NCBI RefSeq assembly: GCF_910592395.1
Contig: NC_088316.1
Span: forward strand, 4,776,001 to 4,840,000
Direction: 5' to 3'
DNA from: Lineus longissimus
Lineage: Eukaryota; Nemertea; Pilidiophora; Heteronemertea; Lineidae
Length of the DNA: 64,000 bases
Part shown: positions 1-9,268 of the stretch, piece after piece
How the letters are laid out: each line of letters begins with the position of its first letter
How positions within the stretch are numbered: the stretch's first letter is position 1
Notes under the pieces: generated by a model
What the model saw: only the letters and a program-made list of their open reading frames with translations
Databases searched by the model: none
Told to the model about the DNA's origin: nothing
Made by a program: the position numbers and the translations under genes

Positions 1-573
1 CAGTGGACTGCAACATTTTTATATTTTGCAATATTGGTAGATATGGAGACCATTGTACTAATCCGTCGGTCGCATATCAGTTACTTTTAAACAAAGACTC
101 ATCACAAGTTCTAAATTAAGCCAACTAATCGTCCCATAGCAAACGAGGGTACTGAAATAGCAATGCACACATCAAAAGGGAGAAGCTCATGTCCGTTACC
201 AGTACACTCTCAGTCGACTAAAAATGTTCGCCACATGTACGAATGAGAAAACATCTTTTTACTAAACCGCCAGTTGGATACCGGTAACATTGAAACAAAG
301 ATTAATCGCAAAGTTTAGTGTGCTAAATTATTAAAGCCAAATGAATCATCTCATAACAAACAAGACCAATAAATGGTTTTCTTTTCTTTTTCCCTGACAT
401 TAAGGTGTTCAGATATTGGTATGAATGAATATAATTATCATGGTTTAGACCAGCAAATAACGTATTATTGGTGCAATATCTTCCTGTTTAGCTCCGCAAT
501 GACGTGCAGCTGAGGCCCCGATTTTCGAGTATTGCCACCGTCTCAGAGCAAACCAGTTTTGGATACTTTACAT
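1..573. other. unique AT-rich DNA, no feature seen
   Basis: I see no open frame, tandem repeat or clear inverted repeat here. It forms the left flank of the long imperfect palindrome that begins at 574. Confidence 0.5.
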
Positions 574-1354
574 GTGTACAGTGCTACCAGAAAGTTAATG
601 TCCACCGTTTTTTTTTAATATCACAGAGATCAAATAAGATATTTGAATTCGGTTTTCAGTAGAGTATGGTATAGTTGTCCATATACCATTGTATTAGGAT
701 GCACCTAATTCCATCCCTTCATTATGTGACAAACATTTCTAAAAAGGTTTTAACAAAAATCCCTTTTTTTATTTCATGCGCCCATGAACAGTGCTTTATG
801 ACCATCATTTTTTGGCACTTGCAATTCCATAGATTGTGTTCGATAGTCATGAAAAATGCACATTTTTGCTTATGATTTTAATGTTATTTTTTGATTCTCT
901 TCCATAACCTTTGATAAAGACCCCCCAATTATTCGTGCATGAGCTAAGTTGGCCCGGACTGACTGCATTGCTGGCCATGAGCTGTGTTCTCAAAGGTAAG
1001 CTGTCTGAAAAAAAACAATCACCTGTAGCGAGCTAAAATTAATCTTCAAAATGAAGAATTTAGCAGGAATTTTCTAGTAACGAAAGCAAAAAAAAACATT
1101 TGTTGCATCATAGTTCACCCATACGTTGTGAAAAAGAACGAAAATAAAAATAAATAAAAAAAGTTACTTTTTGGACTTTTTTAGAATTGTTTGTTACATA
1201 ATGAAGAGACAGGATTAGCTGGTCCCAAATACAACAGATGCATGGCAAACTAGATATACCATTGTCTGCTGAAAACTGCATTCAATTATCTTATTCTATC
1301 TCTGTGATATTTAAAAAAACCTCTGGACATTTACTTTCTGGTAGGACTGTACAC
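574..1354. repeat. long imperfect palindrome (old inverted-repeat element)
   Basis: The left arm (about 574-790) reads as the reverse complement of the right arm (about 1130-1354). The arms share GTGTACAG, a CTACCAGAAAGT block, a run of T, ATATCACAGAGAT, AATAAGATA, GTTTTCAG and CTTCATTATGTNACAAAC, all in the same order. Many substitutions and small indels separate the arms, so the structure is old. The centre (about 790-1130) is AT-rich with no recognisable gene. The size and the symmetric arms fit a decayed foldback-type or MITE-like DNA transposon. No target-site duplication is obvious next to the GTGTACAG ends. Confidence 0.6.
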
Positions 1355-1828
1355 ATCAAATTCGATGAGTTCTTTTCTGAATAACCCGATACTATTATCC
1401 TGATAATTAACAACTGAGTGATCAGCCGGCATTAAATATTTACCTCTCAGTCTCCCCGACTGATCACATTAACCCTAGGAGATGTTCATGCAGCTTGTAA
1501 CACTCGATACTTACCGGCCGGAACCAATCCATACTCTGTTTAGAGAGGCAAGTGCAGAGATGTCTTGCGTATGGACTCTGAATTTGTCTGTGGTTCTACC
1601 GGGAGTCGAAACTATTACCTACGAGCTATGGACCCGCAGCGCAAACCACGAAACTAATTCCCTAAGAGCTGGGTAAAGCCCTACCGGGCCATCACTTCCT
1701 ACCGTGCCTACTCGAGGCATCACCAGTGCAATCCTAAACTGACATCTTGTGTTGGCAATATGGATGGCTCATGAATGGAATCTGCATGGTTGAGGTCGGG
1801 GCTTTAGACACGATTGATGAACTTACAT
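1355..1828. other. gene-free stretch with one short open frame
   Basis: A 64-codon ATG-started frame (1482-1676, plus strand) lies in DNA slightly richer in GC than its surroundings. Its protein has no motif I recognise, and neither a splice site nor a neighbour supports it. The minus strand near 1590-1612 has a short B-box-like GTTTCGACTCC, but no A box stands at tRNA-like spacing. I do not call a gene. Confidence 0.4.
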
Positions 1829-2016
1829 TATCTCGATCGCCCGTGAGAAATAAAGTCAATCGCCCGAAATAATCATCTCGATCGATCGAGATGATAAGTC
1901 AGTTGATCGAGAGAATATCATCACGATCAAGATAAGAAGTCCATCGATGGAGATAATTCAGCACAAATATTTTCATGTTAAAAAAGTATCATGTAATATC
2001 CTTCCCCAGCCACGGC
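1829..2016. repeat. dispersed repeat with CTCGATC palindromes, copy 1
   Basis: This copy has several ATCTCGATCGCCCGAGAT-like short palindromes, including a perfect 24-bp palindrome at 1872-1895. They are followed by a TTTTCATGTTAAAAAA block and a GTAATATCCTTCCCCAGCCA tail. The same order recurs at 16259-16420, so this is a dispersed family. It has no coding capacity. Its class cannot be told from two copies. Confidence 0.6.
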
Positions 2017-2040
2017 ACCAATTACCTCTTAAAATGGAAG

Positions 2041-2166
2041 AAGAAAACCCATCAAAACTGACTGCATTATTCTGTTATTTCGACTTCAATCCCAATACTA
2101 TGTAACTCATAAAGTGGAAAAATAAAAAAAACTGACCGCATTATTTATATTTTGATTTTATCCCGA
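2041..2166. repeat. two-copy degenerate direct repeat (~80 bp)
   Basis: The block AAAACTGACTGCATTATT followed by a T-rich piece ending in ATCCC appears twice, about 80 bp apart. The second copy reads AAAACTGACCGCATTATT. This is a minor local duplication with no coding content. Confidence 0.45.
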
Positions 2167-2412
2167 CTGGCCCAGAGTGATGAGGCCTACCTGCAGATAC
2201 CATTTTTGCGGTTCAATTATACTCGGCGACGCGCTGCACAGATAGGAAAATCTACACGTCGAAGGTTTTTAGCACGCAGTTGATTACTCCGCTTATACTG
2301 CGACGAAAATGGAAATGACTTACGTCGTAATTATGGCAAGCCAAAGCGGAATTTATTCAAGACTTTAGAATTACCATTCAAGAAGTTAAATATAAGTTCA
2401 AGAAGGAAATAT

Positions 2413-2574
2413 ATGTTCAAGACTAAAATATGTTCAACCTTGAATCAAATGTTTTCAACCTTGAATAAAATATGTTCAACCTTGAATAAAATATGTTCAA
2501 CCTTGAATAAAATATGTCCAACCTTGAACAAAATATATTCAACCTTGAACAAAATATGTCCAACCTTGAACAAA
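2413..2574 (+). repeat. 21-bp minisatellite inside the left foldback arm
   Basis: Seven units around TTCAACCTTGAATAAAATATG run head to tail. Because 21 is a multiple of three, they stay open as a false frame reading a repeated C-S-T-L-N-K-I peptide. The inverted array at about 3099-3205 has five core units. This is structural DNA of the transposon, not a gene. Confidence 0.85.
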
Positions 2575-3098
2575 GAAAAATTCAAGACTCACGTGACCAT
2601 ATTCAAGACGCACGTGACCACAAAATTGATGACGTAGAGCGTAGAATCTGTGGTACTTCTGATGCGTTCTGTTTCACGACATGATTGATTGCCTGTATAG
2701 CCTAAACACTCAAACATGTCAAAAGACAACGAGAATCCGATACAGTGGTGTCGGCCCTAAGAATGAAAGGTGAGAGGCATTGCGCATTTTGAACCTATAA
2801 TTTGCCTGATATGTCTGTGAAACATGTATCGACTCTGACATTCACTCGGCATCCATGTCATGATGTGTAGGATTTCAGTACATGTCAGGTGTAGGCGGCT
2901 AGGTACGTGTACAACCATGTGTCAAAACCTCGTGCGAACAATTCGAGCTCCGAAACGCAACACAAGTACCATGGGTTCGGGAAAGTCCGGACGCGGGTTC
3001 GGGAAAGTCCGTAAAGCATCAAAACATGAGCAACTACGTCATCAATTTTGTGGTCACGTGCGTCTTAAATATGGTCACGTGAGTCTTGAATATATTTT

Positions 3099-3205
3099 GT
3101 TCAAGGTTGAATATATTTTGTTCAAGGTTGGACATATTTTATTCAAGGTTGAACATATTTTATTCAAGGTTGAAAACATTTGATTCAAGGTTGAACATAT
3201 TTTAG
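3099..3205 (-). repeat. 21-bp minisatellite inside the right foldback arm
   Basis: Five core AAGGTTGAA units in reverse orientation mirror the array at 2413-2574. The difference of two units (42 nt) accounts for nearly all of the arm length difference, so copy number changed in one arm after or during formation of the palindrome. Confidence 0.8.
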
Positions 3206-3302
3206 TCTTGAACATATATTTCCTTCTTGAACATATATTTAACTTCTTGAATGGTTATTCTAAAGTCTTGAATAAATTCCGCTTTGGCTTGCCATACGTA
3301 AT

Positions 3303-4270
3303 AGTGAGGTGAGGTAAAGTGTGAACTCGGCTTTATTATGATTGTTATTAGATTCTGTTTTCAGATGATTTTCAGAAGTAGGCAATCCGAAGCAGGCACA
3401 GCCTGATTCGACACTACCAATTCCGCAAGTTCCGGACACCGACCAGTGCTCTTGCAACATGGAACTGGTCATGTCAACGAGCCATGTACTACAGGAATAC
3501 TGCTCAATGCACGAAGTCGATCACAGACAAGAAACCTGGCCAAATCGTTTCAACATGCAGGATCAGCCGACGACTGAGCGCATTAGACGAATAAGGATGA
3601 CTGTCTAAAGATTGAACGCGAAGAAGAAGATAAAGAAGATCATTTTCATCGGGAAGCTGCATGCATCAAGCACCATTGACAATATTGCACGAAATTACAT
3701 TGATACCTCCTCTGCGTTTCTTTAAAACAAACCTTCATGAATGCACCCAGATTTGTTCCAGAAAAATGCCGACGAAATCTCAAAACGCCAGAAAATTCTT
3801 TGAATTTGTTTATCGAAATCGACTTTCCTTTTGATTCGCATCCGACTCCTTACGTGACTGTTGATTGAATAACTGGTTGACTGGATTGTTTTGGACCGCC
3901 ACTTGGTGTAGGGTCTAGCAAATTAGATATTGTGTAAGTTGTCATTCCACTAAACATACGCAGGCGCCTACAAAAATGTCAATTCCATGGAGTCTGTAAA
4001 TGTAAAGGCACCAATAGTTGATATCGAACAGTAGCAGAGATAGAATCATTGTGGGAGACTGAGGTAAATTGAGCTCGATCGCAGATACATTGTACCTTGT
4101 GTATTGATTATATTGTGGCGAATTGAGAATAATACATCAGTGTTAGTAATTATTGATTTGGCTGGCGACTTTTTTATGAAACAAACCAAATCAAAATGTG
4201 CACACAGTAATTTGTTCTTGTTAATATGGCACTGAAAAGTAACTGAACGAACACTGCTCAAGTCATCAAT
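3303..4270. other. unique stretch, no feature seen
   Basis: No open frame above background, no repeat and no RNA gene is visible. The only short frames (for example 3260-3472 and 4046-4261, both minus) have no recognisable domain. Confidence 0.4.
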
Positions 4271-4280
4271 TTAAGGTTGT

Positions 4281-4608
4281 TTAATGGTTGACCATGGGCA
4301 CAACAATTTTGGCTAAATTTTGAAATCCTGAAGCAATTATTACTCCTACAATACGAAGGTAATGCCGTATTCGAGGGAGGGAGGCTGTTCCCTTGTTCGA
4401 ACACTATTAGACATCAGATTAACTAATTTGGCCGATGAAAAGAGATTTATCCGTTTGATCAATTGCAATCTCAAGGGTAGAAATCTGTTCTTTGGTTCCC
4501 AAAGAGCCTCCCCTGTTTTAAATGGGCAATCAGTTCATTTTGAAGGAGTTCTACTTAAGGACATCAAGTTGTAGCCAAAATGGTATAGTGCCGTTGGCCA
4601 ACCCATTC
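4281..4608. mobile_element. TIR element (MITE-like), degenerate copy
   Basis: The left side reads GGTTGACCATGGGCACAAC, then ATTTTGGCTAAATTTTGAAATCCT and a GAAGCAATT block. The right side carries the inverse: GGAGTTCT, then AGCCAAAATGG and a GTTGGCCAACC end. The same left-to-right order is seen in two further copies at 8651-8844 and 8845-9061. The interior has a GGAGGCTGTTC block and its partner GAGCCTCC. It has no transposase frame and is followed directly by the 71-bp tandem array, as also happens near 7.6-9.1 kb in the other order. Confidence 0.55.
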
Positions 4609-4630
4609 AGGGTTGGCACAAAGGCACTGC

Positions 4631-5140
4631 CAATTTGAGACACCTCACCAAAGTCAGTAATTCTTCGATACTGATTTTGGACGGTTTTGGAAAAATCATC
4701 TCAATTTGAGACACCTCACCAAAGTCAATAATTCTTCGATACTGATTTTGGAGGGACTTGGGGAAAAATCATTTCAATTTGAAACACCTGTATGTCCAAA
4801 GTCAGTAAATTGCCGATACTGATAGTGGGCGCACGTTGAAAAGCATCATCATAATTTGAGGCACCTGTCAAATTCAGTAATCTTTGATACTGATTTTGGA
4901 CGGTCATGGAAAAATCATCTCAATTTGAGGCACCTGTCCAAAGTCAGTTATTCTTGTCGGACGTTGAAAAAGCATCACAGTTTGAGACACCTGTCCAATG
5001 TCAGTAATTCTTCATGCCTATTGAGGACCGACTTGGTGAAAATCATCACAATTTGAGGTACCAGTCCAAAGTCAGTATAATCCTCCGATACTGATTTTGG
5101 ACGGACTTGGTAAAAATCATCACACTTTGAGACACTTGTC
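4631..5140. repeat. ~71-bp tandem array, about seven units
   Basis: A unit of the form CAATTTGAGACACCT, GTCCAAAGTCAGTAATTC, CGATACTGATTTTGGACGG, ACTTGG and AAAAATCATC recurs with starts near 4631, 4702, 4775, 4852, 4921, 4977 and 5048. Spacing runs from 56 to 77 bp. The units are clearly diverged. A shorter array of the same unit lies at 7634-7895, so the unit is a dispersed minisatellite or part of a mobile element. Confidence 0.8.
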
Positions 5141-5224
5141 GGCCAGAGCCCTGTATTAGATACCGTGTACATTACGTGTACATTGCTGTTCGTAGGTTTT
5201 GGTAAAAAAATTACCCCTAGGGAA

Positions 5225-5719
5225 TCAATCCTCACCCTGTAATAAAAAATTACTTTTGTACAGCACATCCGTCAAATCGTTGCTCGCGCATTGATATGGC
5301 CCTATCAAAATACGAGTTCTAAACTGACCAGTAAGACCACATTTCCTTAGATAGATTGTCAAACAGCATATTTCCGTGATGGCCTGACTCTGTAGATTTA
5401 GAATCAACCACAGATTGAAAACTAGAATTGAGAAATTTGCTTTACAGCAAATTTGATGGTCCCCACACTGTGCAATGGATGGTGATTTTGCTTCATATGA
5501 AGCCACAGTTTGGTTTTGGGAATAAGAGCTGGATATGTGTCGTGATGGGCTAGGGCCAGGAGGCCTAGGTGCTGTTATAGATGGAGTACTAGTGAAAGTT
5601 GAAGTAGTTGGCGTAGAGTTTCCAAACAACGGGGAAAAGAATAGCGAGGAAATTACTGGTAGGGTGAACCAGGTCCGAAAATGTAACGTCTGAACATTGT
5701 AGCGAGTGACGTGTGTCAA
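5225..5719 (-). other. open frame without ATG, possible exon or remnant
   Basis: A 164-codon minus-strand frame opens without any methionine codon. It contains a Pro/Ser/Thr-rich stretch (roughly residues 34-66) followed by a hydrophobic segment. It lies downstream of, and on the same strand as, the 208-codon frame at 5981-6607. It could therefore be the low-complexity linker of the same former gene, separated by an intron or by decay. The opposite strand also has an ATG frame of 52 codons (5535-5693) with a charged, Val-rich peptide, so this segment is open on both strands and coding is uncertain. No splice sites are convincing. Confidence 0.2.
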
Positions 5720-5980
5720 CGAAAGAAGAGAAGTCTTCAGCTGAACAAATTGGTATTTTATATCTTTAAAAATATGACGTACATAGTATAAAAATATATG
5801 GCTTGACTCCTAATGAAGACAATTGCAATTTATAATGAGTAAAAGCATGATTACGAAGGGTTACTATATACTCTTAGTATGTTGACCATTCAACAGGCAG
5901 GTGAAGGCATGACATTATGTACATGATTGTATGAAATTATTTGAAAACACCACTCAATTACGGGAACTGAAATAAATGCC
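5720..5980. other. AT-rich spacer, no feature seen
   Basis: Short AT-rich DNA lies between the two minus-strand open frames. No repeat or signal is recognised. Confidence 0.4.
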
Positions 5981-6607
5981 TTATCTTGTGCTACGTGCAT
6001 AAAAGTTACAAAACTTGTCTACCACAAATCGCAGCAACGGATATTCGTCACTCATCCACTGTTCGACTCTTTTACCCTGTACCGTGAATTTTCCGAATTT
6101 AGATTTTCCTCCGGTGAGGTATACGGTTATCACGAAAAGTTTTCCTTCCTTACTGTCGGCCTGTCCCAAAGTGTATACTTTAATTTTGTCCTCGACATGT
6201 GATTCACTTTTGTCTGAAACCTCCTTCCACACAATGTCCACCTCATTTTTTAACATTTCGTAGTAGCGATGGAGAAGGAGTTTCTTCCAAATGTTGAATC
6301 TCTCTTTAGAATCGGGGTGAATGATTGCACAAATACCACCATTTCCCCTTCTCGATTTAGTTTCGACAGTATCACAGCCACCAATAATGCCTGTATCGTC
6401 ATAATTATGTATACTGTCCTGTACCGTGCGTATATCGGCCTGTACATCGACCTGTACACTGTCCTGTACATTGGTACTGTGTATTTTTGCACTTGCACTG
6501 ACGGAAATTTCGGGCGACACTTCTTGTGCCAGATTCGCCAATTTCTTGGCTTTTTTACTACCAAGTTCGTATTTTCGACTTTCCTTGTTGTCTATCCAAA
6601 AAACCAT
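5981..6607 (-). CDS. 208-residue hydrophilic protein, probably transposable-element-derived
   Basis: This is the best coding candidate in the window. The frame is open from a stop codon just upstream. I start it at the first ATG (6607), whose context AAGATGG is a strong Kozak match. Residues 1-30 are charged and lysine-rich. Residues 44-68 contain a short VQD/VQADI repeat that mirrors a CCTGTAC minisatellite in the DNA. Residues 100-130 look helical. Residues 141-200 alternate hydrophobic strands with a G-K-F-T-V-Q-G-K core, then W and Y-P-L-L. From memory, that last pattern resembles a module in uncharacterised retroelement-linked proteins of marine invertebrates; I cannot give a family name. 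There is no signal peptide or membrane span. It could be a complete small gene, the first exon of a longer one, or a decaying transposon gene. Function is unknown. Confidence 0.45.
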   Translation of the reverse strand: MVFWIDNKESRKYELGSKKAKKLANLAQEVSPEISVSASAKIHSTNVQDSVQVDVQADIRTVQDSIHNYDDTGIIGGCDTVETKSRRGNGGICAIIHPDSKERFNIWKKLLLHRYYEMLKNEVDIVWKEVSDKSESHVEDKIKVYTLGQADSKEGKLFVITVYLTGGKSKFGKFTVQGKRVEQWMSDEYPLLRFVVDKFCNFYARSTR

Positions 6608-6698
6608 CTTGATTTCGTTATTTTCAACTGTCAAATGACTGATCTAACGCCAAGAAAAGGACAAAATAACATTCACATTTTAAAAACACGAGGGCCTT

Positions 6699-6709
6699 GC
6701 CGCCATCTT
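6699..6709 (-). promoter_or_regulatory. YY1-like motif upstream of the 208-codon frame
   Basis: The minus strand reads AAGATGGCGGC, an exact match to the core usually bound by YY1 close to metazoan transcription starts. It sits 92 bases upstream of the chosen ATG and points the same way. A second near-match, AAGATGGCGGA, is at 6811-6821. No TATA box is evident. The motif also recurs in the dispersed repeat (14534-14544), so it may belong to repeats rather than to a working promoter. Confidence 0.35.
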
Positions 6710-6754
6710 GAATGAGCATGCGCAAATGGATACATGCACTCGACCCAATCGACC

Positions 6755-7202
6755 AAACTCGCACAGTGCCGAAATTAAAATTCAATTTCAGACACTGGAA
6801 TTGGTAAAATTCCGCCATCTTGGATATCGGCATCCTGAGATTCAGGTGTTTTCAACACTGCGTCACCACCACTTCAAACTCCAAAGTCTTATCCAGGCCT
6901 AGTAAGTGCCACCTTCTTTCATAAAATGGCTTGTTTTATAAATAAATAACAAAATATGATCTTTGTAAATAAAACCCGAGATGTTCTGGTGTGTTTTTAC
7001 GTGAATTTATTGCAAACTATCAATGCAGCGTAGTGCAGTCATCGTGTTCTCGGGCGTAGTGGTGATGCGATAGCCTCTTTGCAATTGTAAAGATTCTTTA
7101 CATTTCCACATGCGCGGTACTGCTTTTCAAGATGGTGGCAATTTAGCAGTGCCAGAGCCGTTGTTTAGGAACGACATCAGCGCCTCTAGTGTCAAGATTG
7201 CC
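6755..7202. repeat. dispersed repeat carrying CCGCCATCTTG ends, copy 1
   Basis: This ~450-bp segment matches 14046-14935 in the same orientation once a nested insertion is removed from the latter. Shared landmarks include ACACTGGAATT, CCGCCATCTTGGAT, GGCATCCTGAGATTCAGG, ATGATCTTTGTAAATAAAA, CAGCGTAGTGCAG, TACTGCTTTTCAAGATGGTGGC and a common last block CTCTAGTGTCAAGATTG. Inside it, TAAAATTCCGCCATCTTG and an inverted TCAAGATGGTGGCAATTTA form subterminal inverted repeats. There is no coding capacity. A third fragment of the CAAGATTG end is at 17788-17825. Confidence 0.75.
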
Positions 7203-7227
7203 AATCGACGTCATCGAGCATTGATTC

Positions 7228-7262
7228 GGGAAAGTCCGGAAGCGGGTTCGGCAAAGTCCGGA
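7228..7262 (+). repeat. TTCGGGAAAGTCCGG tandem motif
   Basis: Two successive TTCGGGAAAGTCCGG-like units are joined by AAGCGGG. The same arrangement occurs in the loop of the foldback element near 2976-3012. Two sites with matching order suggest a shared source repeat. Confidence 0.5.
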
Positions 7263-7486
7263 AAATATTCTCGGCCAAAAATTGACCAAAAAACGCTTCA
7301 AAGTCATGGAAATAATGAGAATATTGAAAATCTTTTTGTGATATTCCATGCATCGAATTTCCTTCAATGGGATTGGAGTGATTGATCCTTGATCTATTCA
7401 GCAGTTTGGCTGGACAAGCTCCATAAATGTTTTGTGGAAGAAGAACAAGAAACAGAACCCACCTGCCTATACCTAGTGATATCAAG

Positions 7487-7515
7487 ATGGTCTCCACTGA
7501 GAGTGTGGAGACCAT
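7487..7515. repeat. short hairpin, 11-bp stem
   Basis: ATGGTCTCCAC pairs perfectly with GTGGAGACCAT across a 7-base loop. It lies in otherwise unique DNA. It is too short to call a microRNA precursor, and no U-run suggests a Pol III terminator. Confidence 0.5.
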
Positions 7516-7633
7516 AATTAATTCCACTTTGATCCATCCCAGCCATGTATTTACCACAACTTGACATTTTAATAACCTCTTAATGTATGTGACTGTGCCA
7601 CACTTCCGGTCGTGGATGAATACATGTCTCTGC

Positions 7634-7895
7634 CCTGTCCAAAGTCAGTAATTCTCCGATACTCATTTTTGACGGACTTGGAAAAAATCATAACATTTTG
7701 AGACAGCTGTCCAAAGTCAGTTATCCTTCGATGCTGATTTTGGACGGACGTTGAAAAAAATCATTACAATTTGAGACACCTCCCCAAGGTCAGTAATTCT
7801 TCGATACTTATTTTGGACGGACGTTGAAAATGATCATTACAATTTGTCACCCCTTTCCAAAGTCAGTAACTCTTCTAATTTTGGACTGATGTGGA
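7634..7895. repeat. second ~71-bp tandem array, about three and a half units
   Basis: The same unit as at 4631-5140 (GTCCAAAGTCAGTAATTC, CGATACT, TTTTGGACGGAC, TTGAAAA, ATCAT, ACAATTTGAGACACC) is repeated with ~72-74-bp spacing. As at the first site, copies of the GGTTGACC TIR element lie within about 1 kb, which hints that array and TIR element move or arose together. Confidence 0.75.
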
Positions 7896-8650
7896 ACAAC
7901 CCGCCATGCAAAAAGGTACCTCCGCGCGGTAATGCATTATTCGAGATATAGGCGAGGCAAACATTGCACCCAAAACTCACGCGTGCGCAATAGTTTCGAC
8001 TACTAGCGGTGCTATTTTACCGTTAATTTTAATACTACAATGTATTACCTTGTTTTGGCGTACAGCATCTTGAATATTTTCGAATTTAACTCATGAAAAT
8101 TGCATCAAGTTCCACCGGACTTTGGCTGAGTAACGAAGTAATACATTTGGGTCATTCACTCTCAGACTCAGACTTCAGACTCACGGTTTTTGATGAGGCA
8201 GCCAAAACTTCCAGTTCGTATCAACAAGTAGTCTTGAGAACCAATCATGCCAGTGTCTGTGTCACAAAATGATGATCAGTTCGCAACAGTATCGCTAGGA
8301 GTGACACAATATAAATCACACGTGGATGTCGCCGGTCACAATATCGGATTGTAACGGAGCTGTCTGCAAGATCATTTATAATTTGGAATACACAAAGAAC
8401 AAGTGCTTCATGAACAGGATATTGCCAAAATAAGGTAGGAGAGATTTTTATAACATGCTCCAATCCAAAGTTTGTTTAGCCTGAGTAGAAAACATAAAAT
8501 TGATTTTAGTATTTCTGTAAGTTTTCATATCAATGAACCTTCAGTTCACCACCCGTTGCTGTCTTGCATTGCTGGTTTCTCAACGCCTGCTTTTGTGCTA
8601 ATTCTATAAGCATCAACAATCAATCCCTAATTGTGCTGCCCAAACATTGA
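7896..8650. other. unique stretch, no gene seen
   Basis: Only a trivial CAGACT-rich run near 8160-8186 stands out. No open frame has a recognisable domain. Confidence 0.4.
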
Positions 8651-8844
8651 AAGGTTGGCGATTGGTACCACCATTTTGGCTAGAACCTGAAATCCAAAAT
8701 CAATAAGAACTCAATCAAAATGAAGTGAATGCCCATTCAAAACCTTGGAGGCTGTTCTCTAGAAAACAAAGAACAGACTCCTACCCTTGAAATTGCCATT
8801 CACTTTGTTTTGAAGGAGATCTAATTGCCAATCCTTATTAAAAG
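8651..8844. mobile_element. TIR element (MITE-like), degenerate copy
   Basis: It starts AAGGTTGGCGATTGGTACC, then CCATTTTGGCTAGAACCTGAAATCC. It ends with TTTTGAAGGAGATCTAATTGCC before the next copy begins. Order and spacing match the better-preserved neighbour at 8845-9061, so two copies lie head to tail. Confidence 0.5.
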
Positions 8845-9061
8845 GGTTGACCATAGGTACCGCTATTTTGGGTAGAACTTGAAATCCTAAAGCAATTAGA
8901 ACTTCTTCAATACATAGTGAATGCTAATTTCAAGGGCTGGATTCTGTTCTTTGTTTTCCTGAGAACAGCCTCCCATGAGCATTCTGACAATTCTTTGGAA
9001 AGAGTTCTCATTGCTTTAGGGTTTTGAGGTCCAGCCAAAATGGCGGTACCTATGGTCAACC
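8845..9061. mobile_element. TIR element (MITE-like), best copy of its family
   Basis: The terminal inverted repeats are long: GGTTGACCATAGGTACCGCT and ATTTTGGGTAGAACTTGAAA on the left pair with the inverse GGCGGTACCTATGGTCAACC end on the right. CCTAAAGCAATTAGAACT pairs with AGTTCTCATTGCTTTAGG further in. The element is 217 bp long and has no frame. A clean target duplication is not visible, although TTAA follows the right end. Confidence 0.7.
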
Positions 9062-9214
9062 TTAATGAAGACAATTTTCATTTTGTCAATGCTTGCCAAT
9101 AATTGATTCGGCAAGATAAACGTGTTATGTTGTATTACTTAGTAGAAAGATTACGCTGTTCGTGCTCCTTGGAGCTTTCTGTGGCCAACGTATGTAAAAA
9201 ATTAACATTGTCAC
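9062..9214. other. spacer, no feature seen
   Basis: Short unique sequence between the TIR element and the next repeat block. Confidence 0.4.
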
Positions 9215-9268
9215 AGTGCAGTTATTATGCACCCAAATTTGCTGAAACTTGGTATTCATAGTTTTTAG
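9215..9268 (+). repeat. 50-bp block shared with the TTAA element at 23.9 kb
   Basis: AGTGCAGTTATTATGCACCC, then CAAATTTGCTGAAACTTGG and a short tail, closely match 23966-24012 inside the TTAA-bounded element. The match stops at the palindrome starting at 9267. This is probably a truncated relative of that element. Confidence 0.55.

Larger units (their letters stand above)
2332..3296. mobile_element. foldback-type DNA transposon with a 6-bp target duplication
   Basis: The ends are TATGGCAAGCCAAAGCGG and its exact reverse complement. CGTAAT flanks both sides directly (2326-2331 and 3297-3302), as expected for a target-site duplication. The left arm (2332-2637) and right arm (3034-3296) are inverted copies. 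They differ in length by 43 nt because the internal 21-bp array has seven core units on the left and five on the right. Each arm ends inward with two CACGTG E-box palindromes and a TGACGTAG block. The loop (2638-3033) has a tandem TTCGGGAAAGTCCGG motif also found at 7228-7262. No transposase frame is present, so the element is non-autonomous. Confidence 0.85.

Noticed and set aside
1590-1612. Minus-strand B-box-like GTTTCGACTCC as a tRNA or SINE
   Set aside because: No A box at suitable distance and no cloverleaf.
2413-2637. Repetitive C-S-T-L-N-K-I protein
   Set aside because: It is the 21-bp minisatellite of the foldback arm read through in one frame.
7628-7895. CRISPR array
   Set aside because: The units are diverged head-to-tail copies without constant repeats and unique spacers, and the DNA is eukaryotic in character. 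The same holds for 4631-5140 and 40788-41555.
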